Below, piece by piece: positions 24,586 to 32,937 of a DNA stretch of 64,000 bases. The DNA comes from Phycisphaeraceae bacterium (GTDB taxonomy: Bacteria; Planctomycetota; Phycisphaerae; Phycisphaerales; UBA1924), in the NCBI GenBank assembly GCA_020639215.1, contig JACKHA010000002.1:1-64000 (forward strand), read 5' to 3'. Below the pieces are notes generated by a model. That model was given only the letters and a program-made list of their open reading frames with translations. It did not search any database and was not told where the DNA came from. Position 1 is the first letter of the stretch. Each line of letters begins with the position of its first letter. A program made the translations under genes and the position numbers.

Positions 24586-25947
24586 ATGACAAGTGTGCCC
24601 AGCCCGAGCCCGACAGCCACCCATACAGGGGGGGCTGATGCCCCATCCGCCGCGCAGGCCGCTCCGGCGCGGGCGGTGGGGCGACCCCGGATCCTGGGCA
24701 CGATCATCGGGTCGCACATCGTCGTCGACTACTACTCGTTCATCATCGTGTCGCTGCTGCCGCTGCTGGCGGCCCGCCTGTCGCTGGACAACGCCGAGAA
24801 GGCGATGGTGCTGGGGATGGGCTCGATCACGTCGGGCTTCATCCAGCCTGTGGTGGCGTGGATCGGCGACCGCCTGAACACGCGCGTGATCGCGACGATC
24901 GGTCTGGGCGTGGCGGCCGCGGCGTGCAGCGTCGTGGGGCTGGCGACGGGATTCTGGTCGCTGATGATGATTGCGGGCATCGGGGCCCTGGGCGTCGGGG
25001 CGTTCCACCCGCCGGCGGCGGCGGTGACGGGGCAGGTCTCGGGCTCGCGCCGCTCGCTGGGCGTGTCGCTGTTCTTCCTGGCGGGCATGATCGGCGGGAT
25101 GGCGGGCAACGTCGCGTCGCCGCAGTTCGTGCGGCTCGCGGGGCGTCTGGCGGGCGGCGAAGGCGACGGCGTGATCGCGCTGGGCCTGCAGTGGATGTGC
25201 GTGCTCATCGTGCCGGGGCTGCTGGTGGCGTTGCTGCTTGCCAAGGCCATCCACGACGCCCCGCACCGGCACGACGGGGCCCACGACCAGCACCGCTCGC
25301 TCTCGCCCGAGGTCCGCCGATTGCGCTGGCGGGCGGTGTGGCTGCTGTATGCCTCGAACGTGACGCGCTTCACGACGAACATGGCGCTGGTGTACCTGTT
25401 CGTGCGCTGGATCGAGACGCGGGCCGCCGAGCACGCGGGCGTGGTGCAGATCGCGGGCGAGGTGGCGATCCGGGCCTCGGCCCTCAACGGCACGTTCCAG
25501 GCGGCGATGCAGCTGGGCATGGGGGCCGCCGGGCTGGCCGCGGGCTGGCTCCTGCGGACGCACCACGAGAAGGCGTCGCTGGTCGCGGTGCCGCTGCTGG
25601 GGGCGGCGTGCATTGGCGCGATGGCGGGGGTCGACTCGCTGGGCCTTGGGCACGACGCGATGCTCGGCGTGGGGTTGCTGCTGGCGGTGCTGGCGGGCAT
25701 GGGCTTCGGCGGGACGGTTCCGACGGTGATCGCGCTGGCCCAGCGTCTTCTGCCGCACCGGACGGCGCTGGCGTCGGGCATGATGATGGGCGGGGCGTGG
25801 GGCCTTGCGTTCGTCGGGCCGATGCTGGCCGAGCGGATCGAGGCGTGGGCGGGTCTGAGCGTTGCTTTCATCGCGACGGCGGGGCTGCTGGTGGTGTGCG
25901 CGGGGCTGGGGGCGATGCTGCCGGGGCGGGTGGTGCGCGAGGTGTGA
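24586..25947 (+). CDS. MFS transporter, fosmidomycin-resistance (Fsr)-like
   Basis: A 453-residue inner-membrane transporter with about 12 hydrophobic segments. After a Pro/Thr/Ala-rich 40-residue N-terminus the first helix reads SHIVVDYYSFIIVSLLPLLAARLSL, resembling Fsr-type MFS proteins. A segment IGALGVGAFHPPAAAVTGQVSGSRRSLGVSLFFLAGMIGG carries the HPPAA signature shared by that group. Start ATG 24586 is chosen; an upstream GTG would only add an unconserved tail. It lies divergent from the PEP-CTERM gene. Substrate unknown. Confidence 0.8.
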   Translation: MTSVPSPSPTATHTGGADAPSAAQAAPARAVGRPRILGTIIGSHIVVDYYSFIIVSLLPLLAARLSLDNAEKAMVLGMGSITSGFIQPVVAWIGDRLNTRVIATIGLGVAAAACSVVGLATGFWSLMMIAGIGALGVGAFHPPAAAVTGQVSGSRRSLGVSLFFLAGMIGGMAGNVASPQFVRLAGRLAGGEGDGVIALGLQWMCVLIVPGLLVALLLAKAIHDAPHRHDGAHDQHRSLSPEVRRLRWRAVWLLYASNVTRFTTNMALVYLFVRWIETRAAEHAGVVQIAGEVAIRASALNGTFQAAMQLGMGAAGLAAGWLLRTHHEKASLVAVPLLGAACIGAMAGVDSLGLGHDAMLGVGLLLAVLAGMGFGGTVPTVIALAQRLLPHRTALASGMMMGGAWGLAFVGPMLAERIEAWAGLSVAFIATAGLLVVCAGLGAMLPGRVVREV

Positions 25948-26013
25948 GGCGGCGGGTGCGCGTGGTGCGGGGCTGACGTGCCGAGGGTGAGTCGGGCACG
26001 CTCGGCGGAACCC

Positions 26014-26041
26014 AACCGCGGGCTTGCGCCGCGCGGCTCGT
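26014..26041 (+). repeat. 28-bp palindromic repeat, family A copy 1
   Basis: The sequence beginning AACCGCGGGCTTGCGCC and ending GCGGCTCGT is identical to 33980-34007 and, inverted, to 33871-33898. It lies between the MFS and TerB-domain genes. Confidence 0.85.
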
Positions 26042-26103
26042 GCGCGGCCGGCGCTGCAACCGGCGTTCGCGACCCGACGATTGGCGTCGGATACGCTGGA
26101 CCG

Positions 26104-28680
26104 ATGCCCTCCGGATGGGTCATCGTGCTGTTGCTCGTGCTGGCCGCGATGGTCGTGATCGGTGTCGTGGCGCTGGCGATCGTGCGTGTGGTGGATCGGG
26201 TGACGCGTCGGGTGCAGCGTTTGGCGGGGCCTTTGACCGGGGCCTCGCGCGGGCGTTCGAGCCGGGGGAGGGGTTCGGGTCGGACACCTCGGCGCCCGTC
26301 GCGATCCTCGGGCTCCTCTCGATCGTCGCGCGGCTCGACGCCACCCCGCTCATCGCGGGCGGCAACGCTCCAACGCGTGCTCGCGGCGATGCAGCCCAGG
26401 CCCGAGATGGTCTGGCACGGGCCGGACGCCTCGCTCCGCCTCCACGAGCTGCGGCTCGACGCGCCGCTGGCGTACGTCGCCAAGGACCGGCGGGCGTCGG
26501 GCGAGCCGCTCGATCCGAGCGAGATCATCGGGTCGCTGGGGGTCGATCGGCGGAGTGCCGCAAGGCCGCTCGCTGAGTGGGGCTCGTACGCCGCGAGCGA
26601 GCCGGCCCAGCGATGGGCGTACCTGTCGTGGCTGGGCGCGGGGCGGCTGACGCTGCCGGGCGATCCGGGCATCGTGCAGCTGCACTTCATGGGGCTCGAG
26701 CGCCGGGCCTTCGCGGATGGGCAGGACCTGGCGCTAGTCGTCCGCGAGGTATGCCGCGTCCGAGACCTGGTCGCGGCGGGGCTTGCCGATGGCGGCGGTG
26801 CGGAGCCAAACGCGTCACGCCCCGATCACGACGCACGCCGCTGGACGTCGCTCCAGCGACAGAGCGGTGCGTTGCTCTGGGCGCTCGTGGCCTTGCGCCC
26901 CGACGCCTTCGCCGAGCGCGACCTCCGCGTGCTCGGCGGACGCACGATTTCCTGGAACGAGGAGGCGCTGGCGAGCGCGCTGGCGTGGTTCCATCGGCGC
27001 GGCCCGGGCGCGACCGACGCCGAGGGCGGGCGCCTGGCGGGGTGGATGGCCCGCGTGCTCGCGGAGCAGTTGCCTGGGGCGCGCCGGAGCGTGGTGGTGG
27101 CGCGCGTGCCCGAGCAGTTCGAGGCGCTGTTCGAGTCGAGGTTCTCGGAGAAGCACCCGGCGGGTCTTGTGCTCCGGGCGGCCAAGAGGCCTCGCACGCT
27201 GTCGTATCGACCGGCCAACCGCACGCTCGCGCCGGTCGAGGCCGGCGTGCCCGACCCGCTCGGCCTGGCGAGCCAGTTCAAGTGGCTTGTCGAGCTCTGG
27301 AACGCGTGCATCGAGGACCTGCGCGGCCTGGCCCGGAGCGCGGGCGGCGAGGGCGTGCCCGACTCGGGCGCGATGTCGCTGGCGCAGTGGGAGGCGATGC
27401 CCGCTGACTTGCGGGCGACGATGGACAGCCCGTTCGCCGCGGCGCTCGCCGATCTGGCGGCGGGGCACGCGGACGACGCCGGGCACGCGATCGTGGCGAT
27501 CCAGGATGTCGCCGCGGCGGTGCGGATGGACATCGGTGATCGGGCCCGCCTCACGCCGACGCAGTCGCGGGCCCTCGCGGCGGCGGTGGGGGAGGCCGGC
27601 ATGGGCCTCGAGCCGGACGCGCGGCTCGCGGGCGGGTCGTACAAGCGCGACGAGCGCGTCGTGCTGCTGGGATCGGCGGATGATGCCGGCGGTGGCCACA
27701 TCGGCGAGTCGGAGAGCGGCGCGGGCGCAGCGAGGTACCTGGCCGCGTCGTGCGTGCTGCGACTGGGCGCGGCGGTCGCGCTGGCCGATGGGGCCGCGGA
27801 CGACACCGAGCTCGCACCGATCGCCCAGGAGATCGAGCGGGCGTTCGACCTGTCCGAGGGCGAGCACCGGCGTCTGGACGCGTTGCTCGTGCTGCTCAAG
27901 GCCGACGGGTCGAGTGTGCGGGCGGTCGGCAAACGTCTCGCGACGGCGCTGCCCGAGGATGCGCGACGGTCGGTCGCACGCCTGCTGGTGGCCATCGCCG
28001 GGTCCGACGGGACCGTCGACGAGAGCGAACGTCGCACACTGAAGTCGGCGTACCGGGTGTTGGGGTGCGAGACCGCGGACCTCGACGCGGACCTCTCGGC
28101 CCTGGCGGTCGGCGATGGGCCCGCTGCCGGCACGAGCGCCGCCCCACCCCCGCTGCGCCTCGACCGCGACGCGATCGCCCGGATCATGGCCGAGACGCGC
28201 GAGGTGTCGGCGATCCTGGCCGAGGCGATGCGCGGCGGAGACGACGAGGAGACCGCAGACCACGACAGCGACGATCAACCGAGCGGTGGCACGCCGCCGG
28301 ATGTTGGAGTCGCAGCCCGCGAGCCCGCGGCTGTGCCGAGCGCCGGATCGATCCCGATTTCAGAACCGTCGATCGCCGCGGCTCCGAGCGCTTCGTCGTC
28401 GCCCGCCGCGACCGGGCCCGCCGGCCCCGAGGGCCTTGGGCGACGCTACCACGCGTTCTACGTTGGCCTGCTCGCAAGCCCCTCGATCCCGCTCGAGCGG
28501 GCCGAGGCCATGGCCCGCGAGAACCGCCTCATGCTCGCCGGGGCCATCGACGCGATCAACGACTGGTCGTACGAGGTCGCCGACGGCCCGCTGCTGTACG
28601 AGGACGCGGGGAAGCTGGTCGTCGACGCCGATCGGCGCGCGATGATCGAGCGTCGTGGCGGAACAGAGCCGCGATCGTGA
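26104..28680 (+). CDS. membrane-anchored TerB_N/TerB/TerB_C protein
   Basis: An 858-residue protein. The start at ATG 26104 places one TM helix first (SGWVIVLLLVLAAMVVIGVVALAIVRVV, about 3-30), then an Arg/Ser-rich linker. Residues about 100-300 resemble TerB_N (WHGPDASLRLHELRLDAPLAYVAK). A TerB domain covers about 540-660 (LAASCVLRLGAAVALADGAADDTEL and VAIAGSDGTVDESERRTLKSAY, acidic metal-binding-like helices). TerB_C is at about 775-850 (FYVGLLASPSIPLERAEAMARENRLMLAGAIDAINDWSYE). The Ter family is linked to tellurite and phage stress, but the molecular role is unknown. The last codons and stop lie inside the left arm of a palindromic element. Confidence 0.8.
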   Translation: MPSGWVIVLLLVLAAMVVIGVVALAIVRVVDRVTRRVQRLAGPLTGASRGRSSRGRGSGRTPRRPSRSSGSSRSSRGSTPPRSSRAATLQRVLAAMQPRPEMVWHGPDASLRLHELRLDAPLAYVAKDRRASGEPLDPSEIIGSLGVDRRSAARPLAEWGSYAASEPAQRWAYLSWLGAGRLTLPGDPGIVQLHFMGLERRAFADGQDLALVVREVCRVRDLVAAGLADGGGAEPNASRPDHDARRWTSLQRQSGALLWALVALRPDAFAERDLRVLGGRTISWNEEALASALAWFHRRGPGATDAEGGRLAGWMARVLAEQLPGARRSVVVARVPEQFEALFESRFSEKHPAGLVLRAAKRPRTLSYRPANRTLAPVEAGVPDPLGLASQFKWLVELWNACIEDLRGLARSAGGEGVPDSGAMSLAQWEAMPADLRATMDSPFAAALADLAAGHADDAGHAIVAIQDVAAAVRMDIGDRARLTPTQSRALAAAVGEAGMGLEPDARLAGGSYKRDERVVLLGSADDAGGGHIGESESGAGAARYLAASCVLRLGAAVALADGAADDTELAPIAQEIERAFDLSEGEHRRLDALLVLLKADGSSVRAVGKRLATALPEDARRSVARLLVAIAGSDGTVDESERRTLKSAYRVLGCETADLDADLSALAVGDGPAAGTSAAPPPLRLDRDAIARIMAETREVSAILAEAMRGGDDEETADHDSDDQPSGGTPPDVGVAAREPAAVPSAGSIPISEPSIAAAPSASSSPAATGPAGPEGLGRRYHAFYVGLLASPSIPLERAEAMARENRLMLAGAIDAINDWSYEVADGPLLYEDAGKLVVDADRRAMIERRGGTEPRS

Positions 28681-28923
28681 GATCGCGACGAATCCCTCTC
28701 GCCATCTTGCACGAGCACACCTGACGCCGGGTGGCACGCCCACGCGCAGCGCGGGCGTGGAACGGCGTACAGGCGCGCGTGAGCCGACACGCCCGCGCCT
28801 CGCATCAATGGTCAGGGCTCTTTGGTCGCTCCTGCGGCGCGAGGCGTGGGCGTGCCACCCCGTGTGCCGGCGCGCCCGGCCGCCCGACTGCGCCCCCGTC
28901 GCGATCTCACGATCGCGGCTCTG
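28664..28923. repeat. 260-bp nested palindromic element (MITE-like)
   Basis: Perfect 27-bp inverted arms at 28664-28690 and 28897-28923 enclose a second perfect 17-bp pair at 28729-28745 and 28844-28860, plus a further GCGGGCGTG/CACGCCCGC pair. It spans the TerB stop codon and reaches to 48 bp before ispD. No ORF is inside. Confidence 0.8.
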
Positions 28924-28971
28924 CTTGAAGCAGCCGACGCGGTCGTCCGTCCCGGCTCAGTATCATCGCCC

Positions 28972-29790
28972 ATGCCCGACACGCCCCGCATCGCCGTGAT
29001 CATCCCCGCCGCCGGCGCCGGCGCCCGCTACGCCGAGTCTGTCGGTTCGCTCGGGGGCGTCCGCTCCAAGCTCGACGAGGACCTGGGCGGGCGACCCGTC
29101 CTGCAGCGCACGGTCGAGTTGTTCAACCAGCACGACATGGTCGCGGCCATCGTCGTCGCCGGGCCGCACGAGGACGGCGCGTACAACGCGTTCCGCGACC
29201 GGCACGCGGACAAACTGGGCCTGCTGGGCGCCCGCATCTGCCGCGGCGGGGTGACGCACCGCTACGAGACCGTCGCGGCCGCACTGGCCGAGGTGCCCGC
29301 TGACGCGACCCACATCGCGGTCCACGACGCGGCCCGCCCATGCACGCCCGCCGAGGTCATCGAGCGCGTGTTCGAGGCCGCGGCCAAGCACGACGCGGTC
29401 GTGCCCGGCGTCGAGGTCTCGGACACCATCAAGCGGGGCGGTGACGAGGTGGAGGAGGACGAGGAGGCGGATCCGCTGGCGGCCATCCTGGGGGCCGCGC
29501 CGACCAAGGCCCGCCCGCGCGTGGTGCGCGAGACGCTCGAAAGGCGCGGCCTGTTCGCGATCCAGACGCCGCAGGTGTTCAAGGCGTCGCTGCTCCGCCG
29601 CGCGTATGCGCAGGAGGACCTTTCGAGCACGGACGACGCGGGGCTTGTCGAGCGTCTGGGCGAGCGCGTGGTGATCGTGGCGGGCGATGTGCGGAACATC
29701 AAGATCACGCGGGCGGGCGATGTGGCGGTGGCCCGGGCGATCATGGGCGTCAAGGGGCCGCAGGGGCGGGAGGCGCACAAACGGTTCTGA
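28972..29790 (+). CDS. ispD: 2-C-methyl-D-erythritol 4-phosphate cytidylyltransferase
   Basis: A 272-residue MEP-pathway enzyme coupling CTP and MEP. It shows the N-terminal nucleotide-binding block IAVIIPAAGAGARY and AVHDAARPCTPAEVI. VEVSDTIKR and GLFAIQTPQVFKASLLRRAY follow, ending EDLSSTDDAGLVE...NIKITRAGD. It is longer than the usual 225-240 residues: an acidic insert GGDEVEEDEEADPLAAILG near 158-176 interrupts the dimer-arm region, and an SVGSLGGVRSKLDED loop follows the nucleotide motif. ispE lies 3.1 kb downstream on the other strand. Confidence 0.93.
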   Translation: MPDTPRIAVIIPAAGAGARYAESVGSLGGVRSKLDEDLGGRPVLQRTVELFNQHDMVAAIVVAGPHEDGAYNAFRDRHADKLGLLGARICRGGVTHRYETVAAALAEVPADATHIAVHDAARPCTPAEVIERVFEAAAKHDAVVPGVEVSDTIKRGGDEVEEDEEADPLAAILGAAPTKARPRVVRETLERRGLFAIQTPQVFKASLLRRAYAQEDLSSTDDAGLVERLGERVVIVAGDVRNIKITRAGDVAVARAIMGVKGPQGREAHKRF

Positions 29791-30058
29791 GCGAGCTGGG
29801 AGGCAGTGGCGAAGGAGGGGAGCGGGCTTTCCAGCCCGCCCGAACGCGGCCTTGCGTCACCAAGTCCCGGGGATCGAGTCGGCTGGCGCTCTGGAGTCGG
29901 GCACGGGCAACCCCTGATTCCAACGGTCAATCCGCCGTGACGCCGGGCACGGGCCCAAGGGATCACCCGTCCCGCCGCTCCGGGCAGGGCTGGAAAGCCC
30001 CGCCCCTTCGATCGCGTGCCGCCGGATCTCGGTGGCCGAAAGCAGCTTTGATCGTCGC
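29791..30058. repeat. intergenic inverted pair of family B palindromes
   Basis: GCGGGCTTTCCAGCCCGCC at 29822-29840 and, in opposite orientation, GGGCTGGAAAGCCC near 29987-30000. Similar paired units occur at 51861-51883 and 51981-52005. No gene is seen in this stretch. Confidence 0.65.
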
Positions 30059-30253
30059 CTACCGCCCCGCCTCGTCCCCCGGCATCTCCACCACCGTCGG
30101 CTCCGGCCCGGCCGGCGTCTCGGCCCTTCCCTTTTTCACCGGGAACCGCTTGTGCTCGGCGTCGGCCCACTGGTCGGCGATCTTCCACCACAGCAGCGTG
30201 CCGGGCACGCCGATCACCACGCACAGCACGATGATGCCGATCATCACGTCCAT
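30059..30253 (-). CDS. small single-pass membrane protein
   Basis: A 64-residue protein with one N-terminal TM helix (MIGIIVLCVVIGVPGTLLWW), followed by a charged cytoplasmic-type tail (KIADQWADAEHKRFPVKKG). The start ATG 30253 has GGAGG about 8 nt upstream. It is divergent from the secreted 158-residue protein gene. No family recognised. Confidence 0.65.
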   Translation of the reverse strand: MDVMIGIIVLCVVIGVPGTLLWWKIADQWADAEHKRFPVKKGRAETPAGPEPTVVEMPGDEAGR

Positions 30254-30549
30254 CGCAGGCCTCCGGGGCTGAGTCCGAGGCACAGTATGAGCGCGCGAGC
30301 CGGGGCGTCCCCGCCCCGGTCCCATCCCGGTCTCTTCCTCTGCTCGCCCGCCACGCCCGCGCTGCGCGTGGGCGTGCCACCCACTCCATCCGCCTTCCCG
30401 CGTGCAACCCGCCGCCCCTCCGGCAATACGCCCCGCCCCGCGGCGTTGGGCCTCCCGGCGTGGAGCCGTGGGCGGGGCGTCCGTCGGGCCGGGCGACCCC
30501 GCCGTAATCCGTAAGTCCCGGGCGTGCATGGCTTTCCGAGGAGGCCACC
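30254..30549. other. intergenic region with a copy of repeat family D
   Basis: Positions 30351-30382 are the exact inverse of 28729-28760 (32 of 32 bases), the inner arm of the nested palindrome near ispD. Nothing else was recognised. Confidence 0.7.
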
Positions 30550-31026
30550 ATGATTGGCAGTGCTGTTTCAACGCGTTCGTGGATGCGGATCGGTGTCGGG
30601 CTCGTCGCGGCCATGTTCGCCGCTCCCGCCCTGGCCCAGCCGACGGCCCAGCAGGTCGCCGAGGCCGCCGTCCAGCGGGTCCACGAGATCACCGAGAACA
30701 CGACCGCCCATCTCCGCACCGGGGCGGCCCGGGCGGTGGAGCGGATCGAGGAGCTCGCCGCGAATCAGGCCCCGGACCCGGTCATCATCCGCTTCGGGCG
30801 GCGGGCGATCGAGGCTCTGCAGTCGACCGCCGACGACGGGCGCGGGCGGATCGCCGAGACCGTGCAGCACGCGGTCATGATCCTGCGCCGCCTGCAGGCC
30901 GACCCGCAGCTGATCGAGGCCGTGCTGCGGGCCGGGCACGCCGGTCGCGAGCGGATCGGGCAGGCCCAGCAGCACGCCGTGGGCGCGGTTCGCCACGCGG
31001 TCGAAGAGGCCATCGGCCCGGGCTGA
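30550..31026 (+). CDS. small secreted helical protein
   Basis: A 158-residue protein with a clear signal peptide (SWMRIGVGLVAAMFAAPALAQ). The mature part is almost all amphipathic helix with repeated Arg/Glu/Ala/His heptads (AAVQRVHEITENTTAHL, AVERIEELAANQ, GRGRIAETVQHAVMILRRLQ, GHAGRERIGQAQQHAVGAV). It starts with GAGGAGG upstream of ATG 30550 and ends before a strong hairpin at 31107. Function unknown. Confidence 0.7.
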   Translation: MIGSAVSTRSWMRIGVGLVAAMFAAPALAQPTAQQVAEAAVQRVHEITENTTAHLRTGAARAVERIEELAANQAPDPVIIRFGRRAIEALQSTADDGRGRIAETVQHAVMILRRLQADPQLIEAVLRAGHAGRERIGQAQQHAVGAVRHAVEEAIGPG

Positions 31027-31106
31027 TCAAGGCCAGATCCCGACCAGACCGGCACTGAGCCGGATCGAGCGGGCATCGCCCGACACACCGATCAAGCGAT
31101 GCACGC

Positions 31107-31138
31107 CGGCCCCGCCGGGCGAGAGCCCGGCGGGGCCG
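31107..31138 (+). terminator. strong terminator-like hairpin
   Basis: CGGCCCCGCCGGGC, loop GAGA, GCCCGGCGGGGCCG: a perfect 14-bp stem 80 bp downstream of the secreted-protein stop, followed by ATTCGTTTC. The U-tract is weak. Confidence 0.65.
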
Positions 31139-31183
31139 ATTCGTTTCGGGTGCCCCACCGACGCGCCCCCGTAAACTTTCCCT

Positions 31184-32893
31184 ATGGCCAAGGCCCGAGC
31201 CGCGCAACCCAAGCCCCGCAGCACCAAGACAGCCGACAAGCCCGCCCGCGGCTCGGGTTCCGCGTCGAGGCCCGCGTCCGCCAAGGCCTCATCCAACGGC
31301 CACGCCTCCCCGGGTAAGCACGCCGCCCCAACCCCCTCCCCCTACGCCCTCGCCTTCGCCGCCGACTACGCACCCGCCCCCGAGTCGGCCAAGGTCGAGA
31401 TTGCTCCGCGCCACCGCCTGTTCATCAACGGCGAATTCGTCGAGCCGCGCGAGGGCGGGCGCTTTGCCACCATCAACCCCGCGACCGAGGAGCCGCTGAG
31501 CGAGATCGCCCGGGCCACCGGCGCGGACGTGGACGCCGCCGTCGCCGCCGCGCGCGACGCCCTGCCCGCCTGGGCCGGGCTGCCCGCGAAGGAACGGGCC
31601 AAGTACCTGTACCGCATCGCACGCCGGATCCAGGAGCGGGCCCGCGAACTGGCCGTGCTCGAGACGCTCGACGGCGGCAAACCCATCCGCGAGAGCCGCG
31701 ATGTGGATGTCCCGCTGTCCGCGGCCCACTTCTTCTACCACGCGGGCTGGGTGGACAAACTCGACCACGTGTTCGGCCCGGGTGTCGGTCCGGTGGGCGT
31801 GTGCGGCCAGATCATCCCCTGGAACTTCCCGCTGCTCATGGCCGCGTGGAAACTCGCACCGGCCCTGGCCTGCGGCAACACCTGCGTGCTCAAGCCCGCC
31901 GAGACGACGTCGCTCACGGCCCTGCGCCTCGCGGAGATCCTGCAGGAGGTCGGCCTGCCGCGCGGCGTGGTGAACATCGTGACCGGCGCGGGCGAAACAG
32001 GAGCCGCGCTCGTCGAGCACCCGGGCGTCGACAAGATCGCGTTCACGGGTTCGACGGAGGTGGGCAAGCGGATCGCGAGGGCTGTCGGCGGGACGCCGAA
32101 GCGCCTCACCCTCGAGCTCGGCGGCAAGAGCCCCAACATCATCTTCGAGGACGCCAGCCTCGACCAGGCGATCGAGGGCATCGTCCAGGGCATCTACTTC
32201 AACCAGGGGCACGTCTGCTGCGCGGGCTCGCGCCTGTTCGTGCAGGAGTCCGTGCTCGGCGAGGTCACCAGGCGCCTGCGCCGGCGTCTGGCCACGCTCC
32301 GCGTCGGCGACCCGATGGACAAGAACACCGATGTGGGCGCGATCAACTCGCGCGCCCAGCTCGACACGATCGAGCGGTACCTGCGGGCGGGGGTGGATGA
32401 AGGGGCCGCGCTGCGGGTGTGTGGGGTGGGGAGTGACGGAGTGACGAAGAGACGGAGTGACGAAGCCAAGGCCGACGGCGCGACGCGGCCGTCGCAAAAC
32501 GGCGCGGCGAGACACAAGGCTGAAGCGTCGTCCTGGCGCCGCGGCCTTCCCGATCGCGGCTACTGGTGCCGTCCGTGTGTGTTCGAGGGCGTGCAGCCCA
32601 GCCACGTCGTGGCCCGTGAGGAGATCTTCGGCCCGGTGCTGGCCGTCATGTCGTTCCGCACGCCGGAAGAGGCGATCACGCGGGCCAACTCGACGCCGTA
32701 TGGCCTGGCCGCCGGCGTCTGGACCGACAAGGGCTCCAAGATCTTCGAGATCGCGCGCCGACTCAAGGCCGGCGTCGTGTGGCTCAACACCTACAACAAG
32801 TTCGACCCCGGCTCGCCGTTCGGCGGGTTCAAGGAGTCCGGCTTCGGACGCGAGGGCGGCGTGCAGGGGCTGCGGGCGTATGTGTCGATCTGA
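31184..32893 (+). CDS. NAD(P)-dependent aldehyde dehydrogenase with two unusual insertions
   Basis: A 569-residue ALDH-superfamily enzyme oxidising aldehydes to acids. An added N-terminus of about 70 residues is rich in Ala, Lys, Ser and Pro and precedes the true domain (RHRLFINGEFVEP). Key motifs are IIPWNFPLLMAAWKLAPALA, FTGSTEVGKRIA, LELGGKSPNIIF with the general-base Glu, and NQGHVCCAGSRL with the catalytic Cys near 345. Around residues 415-455 a basic, low-complexity insert (DGVTKRRSDEAKADGATRP) interrupts the normal loop before PDRGYW; it is encoded partly by a 16-bp tandem repeat. The C-terminus KESGFGREGG is intact. Specific aldehyde unknown. Confidence 0.9.
   Translation: MAKARAAQPKPRSTKTADKPARGSGSASRPASAKASSNGHASPGKHAAPTPSPYALAFAADYAPAPESAKVEIAPRHRLFINGEFVEPREGGRFATINPATEEPLSEIARATGADVDAAVAAARDALPAWAGLPAKERAKYLYRIARRIQERARELAVLETLDGGKPIRESRDVDVPLSAAHFFYHAGWVDKLDHVFGPGVGPVGVCGQIIPWNFPLLMAAWKLAPALACGNTCVLKPAETTSLTALRLAEILQEVGLPRGVVNIVTGAGETGAALVEHPGVDKIAFTGSTEVGKRIARAVGGTPKRLTLELGGKSPNIIFEDASLDQAIEGIVQGIYFNQGHVCCAGSRLFVQESVLGEVTRRLRRRLATLRVGDPMDKNTDVGAINSRAQLDTIERYLRAGVDEGAALRVCGVGSDGVTKRRSDEAKADGATRPSQNGAARHKAEASSWRRGLPDRGYWCRPCVFEGVQPSHVVAREEIFGPVLAVMSFRTPEEAITRANSTPYGLAAGVWTDKGSKIFEIARRLKAGVVWLNTYNKFDPGSPFGGFKESGFGREGGVQGLRAYVSI
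32435..32465 (+). repeat. 16-bp tandem repeat inside the aldehyde dehydrogenase gene
   Basis: Two units of GACGGAGTGACGAAG(A), the second lacking the last base, in frame, encoding part of an extra low-complexity loop. Confidence 0.75.
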
Positions 32894-32937
32894 ACGCCAC
32901 GCGATCAGCGCGGCAGCGCCCGCGGAGCCAGAATCGC

